Positions 12,501 through 24,385 of a DNA stretch of 64,000 bases are shown piece after piece; the first letter of the stretch is position 1, and each line of letters opens with the position of its first letter. The stretch spans positions 23,511,844-23,575,843 of the forward strand of contig OX637402.1 of assembly GCA_951799425.1 (NCBI GenBank), given 5' to 3'. Under the pieces are notes generated by a model, which did no database searches, was not told the DNA's origin, and worked only from the letters and a program-made list of their open reading frames with translations. Made by a program: the position numbers and the translations under genes. Origin of the DNA: Ilex aquifolium (Eukaryota > Streptophyta > Magnoliopsida > Aquifoliales > Aquifoliaceae).

Positions 12501-15225
12501 GCATGACATGTTCAAGGCTACATAGGGTCGCCTCACTTCGCTTTTCGCCTATTCTCGCTTTGCACAACACTGGAATGAAGTACATTCTCATATTTTGGCC
12601 TTTACCAATTTTTTTCCCATAAATCTTAGACAGTGTTACTCTGACTGAGTAATCTGACCAAGACTCCCTTACCAAATTATGTGGACTCTGGCACATTAGT
12701 GGGCCCCTACAGACTGTGATGGTTGTAAATGTGCTATGTCAGTTGGTATGCTAAAGTTCGTAGTGGTACCTCTTTAGTCCATAATTGCTGGTTGGGCTAA
12801 ATAGCTTCCCAGGGGTGTAATGGTTAATTTTTCCTTGCATGGTGCCTTTAAAATCTTGTTGATCCATGTGAGTTCACAACTAATGTAACCTTTCTTTTTC
12901 CTTTTTCTTCTGGGAGCAGGAGTCATTGAAGGTGTCTCCTAATCATAGCTTTCAATCACCAGAGGTCACCTCAAAAGCTGCAATCATTAATGACGACCTT
13001 GATGATACTGTTAAGAGTCTGAAAGAAAAGTTATCAGCTGCTCTTGTCAATGTTAGTGCCAAAGAAGAGTTGGTTAAGCAGCATGCCAAAGTGGCTGAAG
13101 AAGCTGTTGCAGGTATTAGTTTCCCTCCATCGGATCTCAGTTCTCATGAGCAACAATTATAGAATGCCACATTTCTGCATCCTGGGGCTGTTTCAGTCTT
13201 ATATCTTTCTGCATAAGTAAATTTGTTCATGATAGAGTTCGGAAATTTTTAAGTGGAATAATTGCGCACAATTACTTGTAGAGGATAGGGTTCGCATTGA
13301 ATGGAATATCAAAGGCAAATAGAGGTCTAGACAAGGCATAGTTTTGTCGCCTATTCTTCCATTCTTCAATTGTAAGTTACTATCTATTTTTGAATGTGTC
13401 AGGCTGGGAAAAAGTGGAAAATGAAGCAGCAGTTTTAAAGCAGCAACTTGAGGCTGCAGTTCAGCAGAACTTGGCTCTGGAAGTTCGGGTGAGCCATCTT
13501 GATGGTGCCCTTAAGGAATGTGTCAGGCAGCTGAGAAATGCAAGAGAGGAGCACGAGCAAAAGATTCATGATGCTATTGCAGAAAAAACCCATGAATGGG
13601 AATCCACCAGAGTTGAGCTAGAGAGTCAGCTTTTTCAGCTTCAGAGTGAAGCAGAGGCTGCCAAAGCTGAAAGTCTCGCTTCTGTTGATCCTGATGTTTC
13701 CTTTAAACTTGAGTCTTTAGAGAAAGAGAACTCAGCCCTCAAGCTTGAGCTCCTTTCTCTGTCTGAGGAATTAGAAGTCAGGACTATAGAGCGGGACTTG
13801 AGCACCCAAGCAGCTGAAACAGCTAGCAAGCAGCAGTTAGGAAGCATAAAGAAGGTGGCCAAGCTTGAGGCTGAGTGCCGAAAGCTACAAGCAATGGCTC
13901 GTAAATCGTCCTCACTCAATGATCATAAGTCCCTTGCTGCTTCATCGCAGTATGTCGAGTCTCTCACAGATAGTCAGTCAGACAGTGGGGAGCAGTTGAA
14001 TGCTGTAGAGATTCATACCCAAAAGATGACTAGATTGGAGCAGAATGAGTCTGAAACAAGTTGCTCAGATTCATGGGCATCAGCACTAATTGCTGAGCTT
14101 GAACAATTCAAGAATGGAAAGAACATGACTAAAAATATAAAAACCTGTTCTGTTGAAATGGATATCATGGATGATTTTCTGGAAATGGAGCGACTTGCTG
14201 CATTACCTGAGAGTGAGAATAAATCCTGTTCTGTTCAATCACAATATGTTGGCAGTAAATCCACTAATGTAGAGAATCAACTAAAAACAGAGCTTGAAAC
14301 CATGGTTCATCGGGTGGCTGAATTGGAAGAGAAGTTAGAAAAGATGGAAGCAGAGAAGGCTGAACTTGAGAATGCCTTGACTGCGACTCAGGATTTTCTC
14401 AAGGCATCACAAACTCAGCTGACTGAGGCTGAAATAAGGTTGGAGGAGCTGCAGCGTGAGCTAAATGTGTTGAATGAAGCAAAGCAGTTGCTAGAGTTTC
14501 AACTTATTGGTGTGGAAGTAGAGGCGCGGACAACGTCTGCAAATGTTGATTTGTTAAAGGCAGAGGTTGAAAAGGAACGGAGTTTTTCAGCTGAAGTGGC
14601 AGTGAAGTGTCAGGAATTGGAAGATAAGCTAACAAGTAAAATCCAGGAAGCTGAGCTTCAGCAGACTGCAAGTTCAAATAGTGAATTGAAAATAAAGCAG
14701 GTGGGTTCCCTCTAACTTTTGATAATGCTTAGAATTTATTATTTCTATAGTCTTTGTTGTGCACACAAATGAGAGGAAAAATAGACAATAGTAATAAATT
14801 TTATAAATTGTGTGTTACAGGAGGACATAGACGTAGCAGCTGGTAAACTTGCAGAGTGCCAGAGAACGATAGCATCTCTTGGGCGGCAGCTCAAGTCTCT
14901 AGCAACACTGGAAGACTTCTTGATTGACAATGCGAACCTTCCCGGGTTTTCTGAAGGTGGATCACTTATTCCAAAAGCTGCTGAAGAGCCATGGAAGTTG
15001 CATTCTAACGGGACCTTTATGCCTAAAAGTGATTCAAATCCTCCAAAAATGCCTGGAGAGAATGCTGTTCCTTGCATGAATGGTAATGATGGGGAATCAA
15101 CATCATCTTCATTGTCATCAACTTCGTCTGCTAATCATGGGAGTTCTGGAAAGAGTCGAAGTGGTTTTGGGAAGTTGTTCTCACGAAGTAAGAGTGGGAT
15201 TCAAGTTGAAAGTCATCAAGGATAG
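9571..15225 (+). CDS. FPP: Filament-like plant protein (FPP, DUF869), long coiled-coil protein
   Basis: Four coding exons join in frame: 9571-9681, 12920-13112, 13403-14700 and 14821-15225 (2007 nt, 668 aa). All junctions are GT-AG, and the phases fit (0, 1, 0). The protein starts [19 protein letters not shown], the FPP signature N-terminus. It has the conserved [24 protein letters not shown] block across exons 2-3, then long heptad-rich coiled coils ([25 protein letters not shown]). An acidic [14 protein letters not shown] motif and [20 protein letters not shown] follow, and the Ser-rich C-terminus ends SRSKSGI near the stop. FPPs are plant-specific and have been linked to the nuclear-envelope-associated MAF1 protein and to microtubule-related roles. 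Length is usual for the FPP1-3 subgroup. Intron 1 is 3.2 kb and holds a hAT element. No truncation or frameshift is seen. Confidence 0.95.
11710..12572. mobile_element. hAT non-autonomous element inside FPP intron 1 (8-bp TSD)
   Basis: The ends are CACTGTTATTTAATG and, inverted, CAGTGTTGTGCAAAGCGAG. The flanking 8-mers GGATGAAG (11702-11709) and GAATGAAG (12573-12580) agree at 7 of 8. Both subterminal zones are packed with GAAGCG / CGCTTC copies (GCGAGAAGCGAG, TTCGCTTTTCGCC). The middle is purine-rich and has no transposase. Confidence 0.8.
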
Positions 15226-15510
15226 ACAAAAGATACTTTAGGGGAAGGTTGAAAAGGATTTTTTTTTTTAGCAGTTGTAAAACATGGGACTTTGTGTTGG
15301 ACAATTGAGAGAATTGCTGATTAAATTCTGTTTAATTGGCATTCATGTTACTTGGATGGTTGTGTTTCAAAAATTTTGAAACCTCCTAGGATTTCAGCTT
15401 TCAAGGGCTCTTCTTGTGCTTACCATGTTCGGTCTTTTGTAATGATATTGTTTTAGAGCTTTATAATGATGTTGTTTTAGAGTGACTTATTGCACGTCGA
15501 ATAATTAAGA
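15226..15510 (+). other. FPP 3' UTR region
   Basis: The bases after the FPP stop are T-rich and contain two near-tandem copies of AATGATNTTGTTTTAGAG at about 15440-15483, a likely 3'-UTR and polyadenylation area. The exact poly(A) site cannot be read. Confidence 0.4.
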
Positions 15511-15517
15511 TTACTAA

Positions 15518-15732
15518 GTTTCGTTTGGTACAATGAAAAATGGAAATGATAGAAAGTTGGGGGATTGATAAAATATTATGTTTGATAAGAAAAGAAAATA
15601 AGAAGGATGAAAAAGTAGATAAATTTTTTTTTTTTCAACTCACTAAAATCAATTTTTCTAAAATTGGGAGGAAAAGTGGATGAAAAATTAATTATTTGTT
15701 TTGAAATGTATGTCATTTGTATCTATATCTTT

Positions 15733-15779
<47 letters not shown>

Positions 15780-15973
15780 AAAATAAAAATTAATTAAAAT
15801 AAAAATTAAAAAAATTTCATCTTACCAAATACAAAAAAATCATCTTTTTAACTTTTCATCCCTCTTATCAAACACAAAGGAGGGAAGAAAGGATTCATCT
15901 CTTAAATGATATAAAGTGTATTACTCCCACTTTTCATTCTTCTATTTTTTCATCCACCCTATTAAATGGATCA
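15518..15973. mobile_element. Tourist-like MITE, family T2 (TSD TAA) with internal (AT)n
   Basis: The left end GTTTCGTTTGGTACAATG and inverted right end TGATCCATTTAATAGGGTGG are flanked by TAA at 15515-15517 and 15974-15976. The interior has GGAAATGATAGAAAGT and TTTTCATCC motifs, shared with the element at 28897-31237. An (AT) microsatellite of about 40 bp sits at 15736-15776. Confidence 0.65.
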
Positions 15974-16290
15974 TAAGATTAGTTTATATATTTAAAAAGA
16001 TTATTTTACTCATTGTCAATTGGTTTCGAATTAGATATTCTAATACGATATTAGAACTGGAAGGTGTTAGGTGGTTAATGAGTTAAGTTTTTTATCTAGT
16101 TAAATTTTTCAATATGGGAAAGAGAGGAATAGGGAGGAAAAAGAGGTTGAGGAAGTTTTCCCAAAAAAAGAGGGCTTGAACTTGATTCTGCCCTAATGCT
16201 AATCTGTGGATATTGTGGCTTGCCATTGGAATTGATTTTTAATAATAATAATAATAATATGCAGGTATGAGAAAATAAGTAAAAGAGATT

Positions 16291-16375
16291 TGGGGTGAGA
16301 GAGGCTCGAACTCTCGACCTCAGGATAACTCAGAAGCTATGAGACCTACGCGCTAGCCAACTGCGCCACCACCCC
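16291..16375 (-). tRNA. tRNA-Met (elongator, CAT anticodon) with an 11-nt intron
   Basis: Read on minus, the cloverleaf starts GGGGTGG and ends TCACCCC plus discriminator A at 16291. The acceptor stem pairs in full, with one G-T. The D arm is GCGC...GCGC and the T arm is GAGAG-TTCGAGC-CTCTC. Anticodon CAT is at 16341-16339. Eleven bases (16337-16327) follow the A after the anticodon, where plant elongator tRNA-Met genes carry their intron. Removing them restores a normal anticodon loop and a 74-nt tRNA. Boxes A and B are both present. This is a nuclear, Pol III-type gene. Confidence 0.95.
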
Positions 16376-17478
16376 ATGTGTTCTCTTATGTGTCACTATT
16401 ATATTTAAAGTTTAAGTAATAACCTCATCTCCATTACACAATCTTCCGACCTCGTAAGTGGAAAGAGATTGGTTATTATTAAGAGTCATGCATGCTTATT
16501 GTAAGCGATGAAAAAAGTTACATCTTGCAAAATTATTTGGTTGGTAACGAACTAATGATATTTTGCACCACTTTTCTTGTAAAATGAATAAATTAGCAAA
16601 GATCAGAGCGGGGTGGTTGAAGACACTCTAATACTTAAATCAACAAATGATTGAAATAAAAGTAATTGCAGTGATTATTGTGCATACCACTTGGGCATAG
16701 AGCTTTGAAACATGAACATAGTACCTAGCTCTGTAACGTGACTCTGCTTCCGTGGGTTAGTCTAAAGTTGCCGACGAAAAGCACTAGTACTCGAAGCCAG
16801 CTAATGGTTTTGCAAGAGCGCTACGGAGAAGTGGGTGGGTGTGATCACGATCGACTAACGTGGAAGTCACCTGAAAGAGAGGGAGAATATTGGTTTGAAT
16901 CCAATTTGTGAGAAGAATCCAAACGAGAGACTCGTGTGCATACATAGGTTCACTTAAACCTTATGGGTCCCTTTTATAGGATGCCTTGGTTTTCGTCATT
17001 TAGGGTTTTCACTGTTAGCAAGGCGAGGTGGTACACCCTGTTACTTCGGATTTCAGGTTATTTTCACTGAAATTTCTCCAACGTTCTCAAATTAACTAGT
17101 TCTTTGAAATTATTGACGATGTTCACCATAATTCTAGTAACTTACTTATCTTATCCCTTTATTTGGATTTTACGACATCACCTATTCCTTCCCTTATCCT
17201 AGATAGTAGGTGACCACTTCCTTTGCTCGGCCCGAGCTTTTCCGAACATCAAGGAAGCTCGACCTAATTGATCGAGTATACTTACAAAGGTCAATTAGTC
17301 TTAGTCCCACCTCAATTACTTCGGTTCGTTCTTGGCATTATTTCACACTGTTTTTATTCTAGACGTACACATGTCCTTGTCACATGCATGAATCATCATA
17401 TTAAGTCACGTGTCGTAATTTCGTGTCCCTTCACTTATATATTAGAGTGTTAATTACTACATGTCATATGCCTCGGTT
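16376..17478. other. Intergenic DNA, possibly an old LTR
   Basis: There is no convincing frame. The block at about 16600-17480 is less AT-rich than its surroundings, with CTTTTATAGGATGCC and several GA-rich stretches reminiscent of an LTR. I could not find paired ends, a primer-binding site or a TSD. Confidence 0.3.
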
Positions 17479-18413
17479 TTGTGGCAGAGTCAAGAAGATA
17501 ATTTAGGGTGGACATATTTTAATTATAAATTTTATTTTATTATCTAATAGATAAAAATAATGTGATATATTTATATTTTTTACATCACATTCGATATTTA
17601 AATATTCATTAAACATAAAAGGGCCTAAAGTCAGTATATATATTCTATGCAAACAAAAAATAACTAAAAGCAATAACATAACTTAGACATGAATAACATT
17701 ATAAATCACATTTTACTATACTAACCAAATAGATTTCGGGAAAAAAACAAAAGAATAAAAGCACTAATTTTTATAAAAGGGTTAGACTTAAGGTTAATTT
17801 TTTTGAAACAATTAAAAGGGGCCAATAAAATACAAAAAATTTACAACCTAATTCATAGCTTAACAAGCCACAAAAGTGCAATTGTACCCTATGTCAAACA
17901 ATGAATTTAAAAAAGAAATGATATTTTTCTAAAAATAAAGACTTATAATAGGAGAGTCACAATAATCCGACAATCGAAAGATGCAACGAGGAGAGAAAAT
18001 GAAATACTTTCTTCTTTTCTTGATCACCAAGTCTTTAACGTGATGTTTCTGGTGCAGTAGTAGTGTAGGAGGCGCCGTTCATTTCTTTTACACTTTGCTT
18101 GTCTTTGGAAAGAAGATGACAAATGACAAAAGACAAAAGAGTGGACCAAAGACTTTTGTGACTCAACATTTTTTTTTTTTTTTTTGGGTTTATTGACTTC
18201 AAGATTGGTTATGAAGTTGGGCCTTGTTTTTTTTTTTTTTAAATTCCTGTATTCTGTACCTAATTTTTTTGATCTAATTAATTTATTTTATTTAACTCAT
18301 TAGGAGGAGTCCAATGGAATTATCAAAAAAATTATATAACACATATATAAGTAAAAAAAAAAATCAGGGTGGGCCCAGGCCCCCCTGCGCCGCCCTACCT
18401 CCCTCCGCCACTG
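17479..18413. mobile_element. hAT-like element with GTGGCGGAG-type end (degraded)
   Basis: The right end GGGAGGTAGGGCGG/CTCCGCCACTG, inverted CAGTGGCGGAG, is typical of a plant hAT group. The left end TTGTGGCAGAGTCAAGAAG followed by GGTGGACATA resembles the left end of the intact element at 27781-28529. No matching 8-bp TSD is seen, so the left boundary is tentative. Long T and A runs occur at 18171-18186 and 18228-18240. Confidence 0.45.
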
Positions 18414-19161
18414 GTTTGGTTGGTAAATATAGATGGTAGTTACCTTGACATCCGAAGTTAGACTCTCACCAAATACCTTGAGAATCTAATTATTTAATTT
18501 GCTAGTGATTGCACACATTCTGAGTTCATATTAAAATCACGAGTTTAAAAAAATGTGATTGAGACGATTATCGGTTGTTATGAAAAAATTTTTGTTATGA
18601 AATGAATGTTGTAACATGATTAGTAAAATGAGATGAAAATACAATTTTCTCAATAACTTTTCGTGAACCACATTAATTGCAGACTTTTACTTGTTTTTAC
18701 TTATCTAAAACAATGCCCGATTATGAGTTTTTCAACATTTAATCAACTAATTTGGTCTATTGCTCAACACAATGCACACAAAAAAAAAAAAAAAATACAA
18801 AAAAAAGTTTTTATGATGAATGGTTTTCCTACCCGATAGATATAAAATACATTAATCTGTAATTAGTTTTATCATCCAATTTGAGGATCTAATTCATAAT
18901 ACGTTTGATGAAAAGTGGGTTTTATTCAACTTTGAGACTCACTGTTAATTTAAAGGTTACAATAAATTAAATCCTTCAATTAATTCCAAGTAATATTGCT
19001 CAAAACAGAAATTAAAAAAAAAAAGAAAAGAAAAAAGAAATGGCTGTGTTCATAAGAATCCATAGACCTGAACGATGACTCAATGGTAAGCCAGTTTCTC
19101 GCAATTTGTGATTCAATTCGTCTTAGAACATAGTCTTCATCAGTAACCAATCGTATATTTG
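18414..19161. other. AT-rich intergenic DNA
   Basis: No gene or clear element seen. A-rich runs occur near 18780-18795 and 19014-19036. Confidence 0.45.
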
Positions 19162-19322
19162 CTTTTTTTGCCTTTTTGTTTTTTTGGGTTCAACGGTCGG
19201 GATGTTCGAGCTAGCTTAACGCACACCTCGATTAATCCTCTCTCCAGTCCGGTCAAAGACAGGTTATTCACGTCAAGACTAAAATATTCATGAGGAATAA
19301 TTCTCTCGTGGTCTGACCGCAA
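19162..19322 (-). mobile_element. SINE, family B copy 2 (5'-truncated)
   Basis: On minus it runs from GGTCAGACCACGAGAG through CCTCATGAATATTTTAG, GACCGGACTGGAGAG and GAGGTGTGCGTTAAGC to an A-rich tail (T-rich on plus, 19162-19196). It matches the 3' two-thirds of the copies at 50567 and 63254. The tRNA-like head is missing. Confidence 0.65.
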
Positions 19323-20329
19323 TCTTATATTTGCAAATTGCAACACGATTGTATCAGTCCACCAAAGCCCCCCCGGGGGGCTTCACTCGCTTGGTCTCTC
19401 TTCTCTTTTAGAGGAAAGATCGCCTTGTGAACGATAGGATGCTCTGATGATCAGGACATCCCAGTTTTTTTGGAGGTAGGTTTGGGGGTGCGAATGTTAG
19501 GAATTTGTCTGTATCCTTCCTACAATAAGCTAGGAGTGTCAGGTGCAGGTTATGGAGAGATGCTGTGAATCAGGGAGCTAAGCAATTACCCTTCGGCTAA
19601 ATCAACGTAAAACCTAATCCAAGGACGTATTTTCTTCTGGTGCACCTTTGTTAACCTTCCATTCCTGTACAAAACTGCCAATGATGAACAACTCCTAACA
19701 ATTTGCAGGAGTTCTTCACCAAAATACCGTCATTTTACAACTACCTCAACTTTTTGCGATAGTTTTCAACTTATTTTCCATTCATTGGTAGTTTTCATAA
19801 AAGCGGCATTTAAACCCATACTTTTCAATCTCTGAAATGAAAAACAACGGTCGAGAAATAAGTTGAAAGCACCTGAGTGTGGGTTCAAAGCACCTGTTTT
19901 TTTTTTTCTTTTTATGAAAAACACGGTACATTGAGAAATAAGTTGAAAATTACTTTGAAGATGTAAAATTATACACCGACTATCAACTATCTATCTAACG
20001 CAACCCTCTTCCTTTATGCAGGCTTGGTATCGACTATGTATAGAGAAGCTCTACAACATGACATGTATATTTGAACACAGTATCAAATCGCAGAATAGAG
20101 AACATTTTCTCATCCACCTCAAATCAGCAAGAGTGCTAAGCCCATAAAAAAGTTGCATTACATTCACAAAAGTACACTCACAGGCTTGCAGCTGATGTTA
20201 ATGTCTTATTTCAAAAACTAAACGTTTCCAATACTTTTAGCACCCTAGTATCTTTTACCCATATTTATATGCACATATATACATTAACATTTAACAATAC
20301 CTGATGCAGGAAACTTTCTCCATGATGAT
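19323..20329. other. Intergenic DNA 3' of the BTB gene
   Basis: No gene. A perfect GC palindrome, AAGCCCCCC-C-GGGGGGCTT, sits at 19365-19383. The block to about 19640 is less AT-rich and may be a fragment of a repeat I cannot identify. The last ~250 bp are probably the BTB gene's 3' UTR. Confidence 0.4.
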
Positions 20330-23300
20330 TTATGCCAGTTTCCAACCTGTAAGCACTTCTTGGAACATTTCCAGCATTAGTTCTCTGTCTGCCTGCCTGA
20401 AGAAGTTATTTATTTCATCTCTAACATCATAAATCTTGCCAAAATCAAACAAGTACATCAAACATCCTTTCTTCAACCTTTTCAGCTGGTAAAGCCAGGC
20501 CTCTTGCAGCCTCTCAAGGACATTCCCTGAGTTGATATCTTCCAAGAGGCTATCCTCACAAGCATCTGTCAAATCCGCTATGTCATATTTGTTTGCAGCA
20601 CCCAGCAATGTCAATCGATGCTTCCAGAAATCCTCTTGTTTTATGGTACCATATAAGTAGCTGAGAAGGGCTGTGCAAGACTCTAATGACATGTCTTCTA
20701 TGTTGATTGTAGAGGACTCTTTCTCCTTAAGGTTGTGCAGGAACATGCTGTGGAACACTGGAGAACTTGCTGAAAGAATCGCCTTATGGGCCCTCAGTGT
20801 TCCATCAGCAGCATTAATGGTGACATCAGCATGAATAGACTCATCAAGCATACGCGAGAGGCATCGGAGAGTGCTTTTAGTGGCAAGAGATTGCATCATA
20901 CAATCACTGGGCCATATGGAATTGCCTTCTCCACCCTAAAATTTATATGAAAGAAAAAAAATAATTAAAGACCAAACAGCAACAGGACTCAAAATAAACT
21001 GCTATTAGTCGTAGTCTTTCTTAAATTGTGTAAAAGAAAATTTTTGGTAAATGCTTAGCCGACAAAGAAACTGCTTTTAACAAAAGAGTGATTCAAAATC
21101 TGCGTCATTTCTAATTGACCTTTGGTTGACAAAAATACCATATAAAACAAACCAAAAAAAAAAAAAAAGTCTGGCAGCAATTTTTTGACGTCCAAGCTAA
21201 AAATGCCGGCCTGCTCCAATGCGACTGCAATGCAATTTGTTGCAATGTGCTTTACAAAGAGAGAAGCCAAAAAATATTACATGTAACCTATTCTGTGTTG
21301 ACTTTGTTAAACAACCATCTATTCCAACAGCTTAAACTGTTAAAGAGGGTGTAACTTAAGTATTTATATTTCAACACACCTCCTCACCTACAGATTAATT
21401 TTTGACCCTAGCATGTGAAAATCTTTTAATAAATAAGGTGACGGCGAGATTCGAATACAGGACCTTAACAATCTACTCTAAAAGCTTAAGTTACTAGAGA
21501 TGATGTACTTAAGTATTTATACTTCAACTGATTCAAAACTACCCAACAATATTTTGTATAACATATTCTAAAAATAATCTAGTGTGCATTGCAAGACACC
21601 AGATAACTTTAAGTGGCTCACATTTAATGAGTAGATCTTCAGGTCCAGAAACTCGACATCAATGATGAAGCGACCTTGAAAGTTGGAATCAACAGGCCAG
21701 ACAAAGTCATCACTGGTTCGAAGAAGTCTCTCATGAACTGCAGCATCAAGCAATACAACGTTAGGTGGCATCCATCATAAAAGTGTTGTAAACCAGTTGC
21801 ACGTACAGGATTTATTTTAACTCAGAGGGTGGCATTAGTGGTGCAAGAGAGAGAGAGAAAGGCAAGTTAGGAGAAATAAATCATGACAATAGGGATTGCG
21901 GGGGTTTCTTTCTTTTGTTGGATTGACAATAATTACAGACACTTTATTAATTCATGCGTGTATTTTCATAGTATGTTTTATGGTTGACAGATCACTATGC
22001 TCAAATGTCGACCGAACATTTATTTTGCAATTCGTTGACAGATCACTATGCTCAAATGTCGACCGAACATTTATTTTGCAATTCCCCCACTGTAAAAGAA
22101 CATCAATAATACACACACAGAGTTACATTGCAGGTCAAAAGGACTTGGTCTGATAGCAACATACCCCTTGCCTAAGTAAGAGCAACTCCAAACCCCTAAA
22201 CAAATCGGTTCATTACTACCCTGCAAGTTGCAACAGGTCCATCATCGCATCCAACAGAACGAAGACCCGTTGGTTTAGGTAATGATATAATCTATCTTCA
22301 TGTTTAAGAAAATCTAATGGTATGACAAGAAATCTTTTTCTGGCAATGACAAGGAAAGGAAAAGTAACATGACCTTTTGTAAGTAAATCAAGGCATTTAC
22401 ATGTAATCAACAGAACCAACATCTGAACAGAAAATTAACGGATCCAGACAAAGGATGGAAAGACAGAGCAACATCCAACAAACCACATGCTTCCAAAATC
22501 CAACTCAAACCCCAACCCCTCTCCATACTCACTGCTACCCCACACCAAAAGAAAAAAAGAAAAATAAAAAAGGAAAAGGAAAAATCACTTAGTTTGGGGA
22601 TCAAGGGGAAAAGGGTCTTAAAACTGATGGAGGGGTTCATTACTTTAAAACCTAAGCTTTCCGAAAGAGTTAGTGGTAATAGAAAAGATTATCCATTGCA
22701 GGTACTACTTACTCGGTTAAGGCCGAGTGGAAATCATAAGAAGCTTAGCTGGTATTAGGATCTAAGGTCCAAAAGCCTTTCAACATCTTCTTCAGCTAAA
22801 TGAGGTGGTATCTACTTACACAGGGAAGAATGGCCGCATAAGTACGATTAGTAGGGGAAAAGGTGTTATTCTGAGCATTTCCATGGATTCCACGACAATC
22901 CATATTAAAGGTGATGTCCTTGAAAATATGTGGTAATTTTCTTGGAGGAGACACAGACCTGATTGATAGGGACACACATAATTGGAATGAATATTTGGTA
23001 AGAGCAGTATGTTCCCCTCCGCAAATTGCTACGAAATTGGACTGACTCATTAGATCTTCAAGTGATGAAACCAAACAGAAATGGCTGAATGTTGAATCTG
23101 GTGCCTTTGCTTGAAAGTCAGGTCATATGTGGAAAAAATGGTTGCTTCAAAGGAACAACGGAAGAGAGAGAAGCAATGTGCAACAACGAAGAATCTACCC
23201 ATGTGCCTCCATTCATATCACAAATTACTGATGAAGATTTGCCAGGATAATATAACTAACAGATGAAAACTCCTGCTTGGTGAAGGGCGAAAAAAAAAAA

Positions 23301-24327
23301 AAAATCCAAAGATTCCAAACTTACCCAGAGGAACTCCCTGAAACAGTTTTCTCCAGTTTTGTGAATACAGGCTTGCTAAAGCGATATCATCAATGCATTG
23401 GCAAACCCCTTGGCTCGCCCCACCCAGAAAAAAAAAAAAGACACAAAGCACAAAGCATCCACACGCACCACTGCACCAGAGTGCATGCTCGGAGTTTTGG
23501 AGTTATTATAAGTGCAGCTGCAGCATAATATAAGCCTATGATTCGGGGCAAAATTGTCATAGAAATACAAAATTGCAAAGTGCTTGGATTAACACCCACA
23601 AGGTTGTGAATACCAATCTGAGAACATCTATTTTGTGAATACAATTCCAAATATTAGGTGCCAAAGATTGGGCCCATAACCGGTCTTCCAATACCCTCCG
23701 AGTTATTAGGAACACACTGGGTTATGTTTTTATTTTTTCTTCAAAGAATCCTTGAAAATCCAATATGCTTGTTCTCTCTCTCCCCCCCCCCCCCCCCCTT
23801 CAATGTCACAAAATATGACAATTCCTACCCTAATAAATCCCTCATACAAATATTCTTCCCATTTTATGGAAGTCTGGCCACAACACAAATGCACAAAAAT
23901 GATCATAAAACAGTAACAAGCAAAGCATAAATTTTTTAGCACCTCTATAATTTATAAAGGCACATAATTAATATAAAGCCTACTTGGGGAGATGTACGGT
24001 CTGCGGTTAGTCCCAGTTGTGGTGACTCGGAGAACAAATCGAGCAACCGGAGGCTGCTCTTTGGACACCCGAGAAGGCTCCGGAAACAGCCGAATGTACA
24101 GATACCGATTCTTCTCTATTGACAAATACCTATAAACGATTCCAAATCAGTATAGACTACTCAAATTTTGTGTGTGTGTGTGTGAGAGAGAGAGAGAGCA
24201 GGGTGTCAGTGTACCAGTTCCAAAAGCCGATTTTGAAAGGATCGGACCGTTTGTAAGTGGAGGATCCGAAGTTTTCGACTCTCCATTGAGCCAACCGAGA
24301 TATTGTCTCCACCTTCGAGTCCACCAT
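20330..24327 (-). CDS. BTB/POZ domain protein with N-terminal MATH-like region, At1g21780-like
   Basis: Four exons on minus, 24327-24215, 24129-23984, 21737-21622 and 20935-20330, join in frame with GT-AG sites to 981 nt (326 aa), the length I recall for Arabidopsis At1g21780. The start is MVDSKVETISRLAQW, and the frame is open upstream to another ATG six codons earlier. Residues 1-130 form the MATH-like part (ENFGSSTYKRSDPF, VSKEQPPVARFVLRV, FIIDVEFLDLKI). The BTB fold lies at about 160-255 (HADVTINAADGTLRAHKAILSASSPVF, ALLSYLYG), followed by a BACK-like helical end (FRQADRELMLEMFQEV). BTB proteins of this type are substrate adaptors of CUL3 ubiquitin ligases. The substrate is unknown. Intron 1 is only 85 bp and is largely microsatellite; intron 2 is 2.2 kb. 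No defects seen. Confidence 0.95.
21310..21545. repeat. Dispersed-repeat fragment in BTB intron 3
   Basis: Two near copies of AACTTAAGTATTTATA.TTCAAC flank CGGCGAGATTCGAATACAGGACC. That is a wording often met at plant retroelement ends (RATTCGAACCCAGGACCTC). It is an inserted repeat, but its ends and family are unclear. Confidence 0.4.
21983..22084. repeat. Perfect tandem duplication, 2 x 51 bp, in BTB intron 2
   Basis: The 51-bp unit starting GTTGACAGATCACTATGC at 21983 is repeated at once at 22034 without a visible mismatch. This suggests a recent slippage or unequal-exchange event. Confidence 0.9.
23782..23798. repeat. C17 homopolymer after a CT run in BTB intron 2
   Basis: Seventeen consecutive C residues follow TCTCTCTCT. 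On the transcribed strand of the BTB gene this is a G17 run. Confidence 0.9.
24169..24198. repeat. (TG)n(AG)n microsatellite filling BTB intron 1
   Basis: About 8 TG and 7 AG units make up about a third of the 85-bp intron between 24130 and 24214. A second (GA)n lies at 24363-24385 in the presumed 5' UTR of the same gene. Confidence 0.9.
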
Positions 24328-24385
24328 TTCTCTCTGACCCTGCAACTCCGTGGTTCAACTTTGAGAGAGAGAGAGAGAGAGAGAG

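Noticed and set aside
13641-13919. 92-codon minus frame inside FPP exon 3
   Set aside because: A shadow of the FPP coding sequence.
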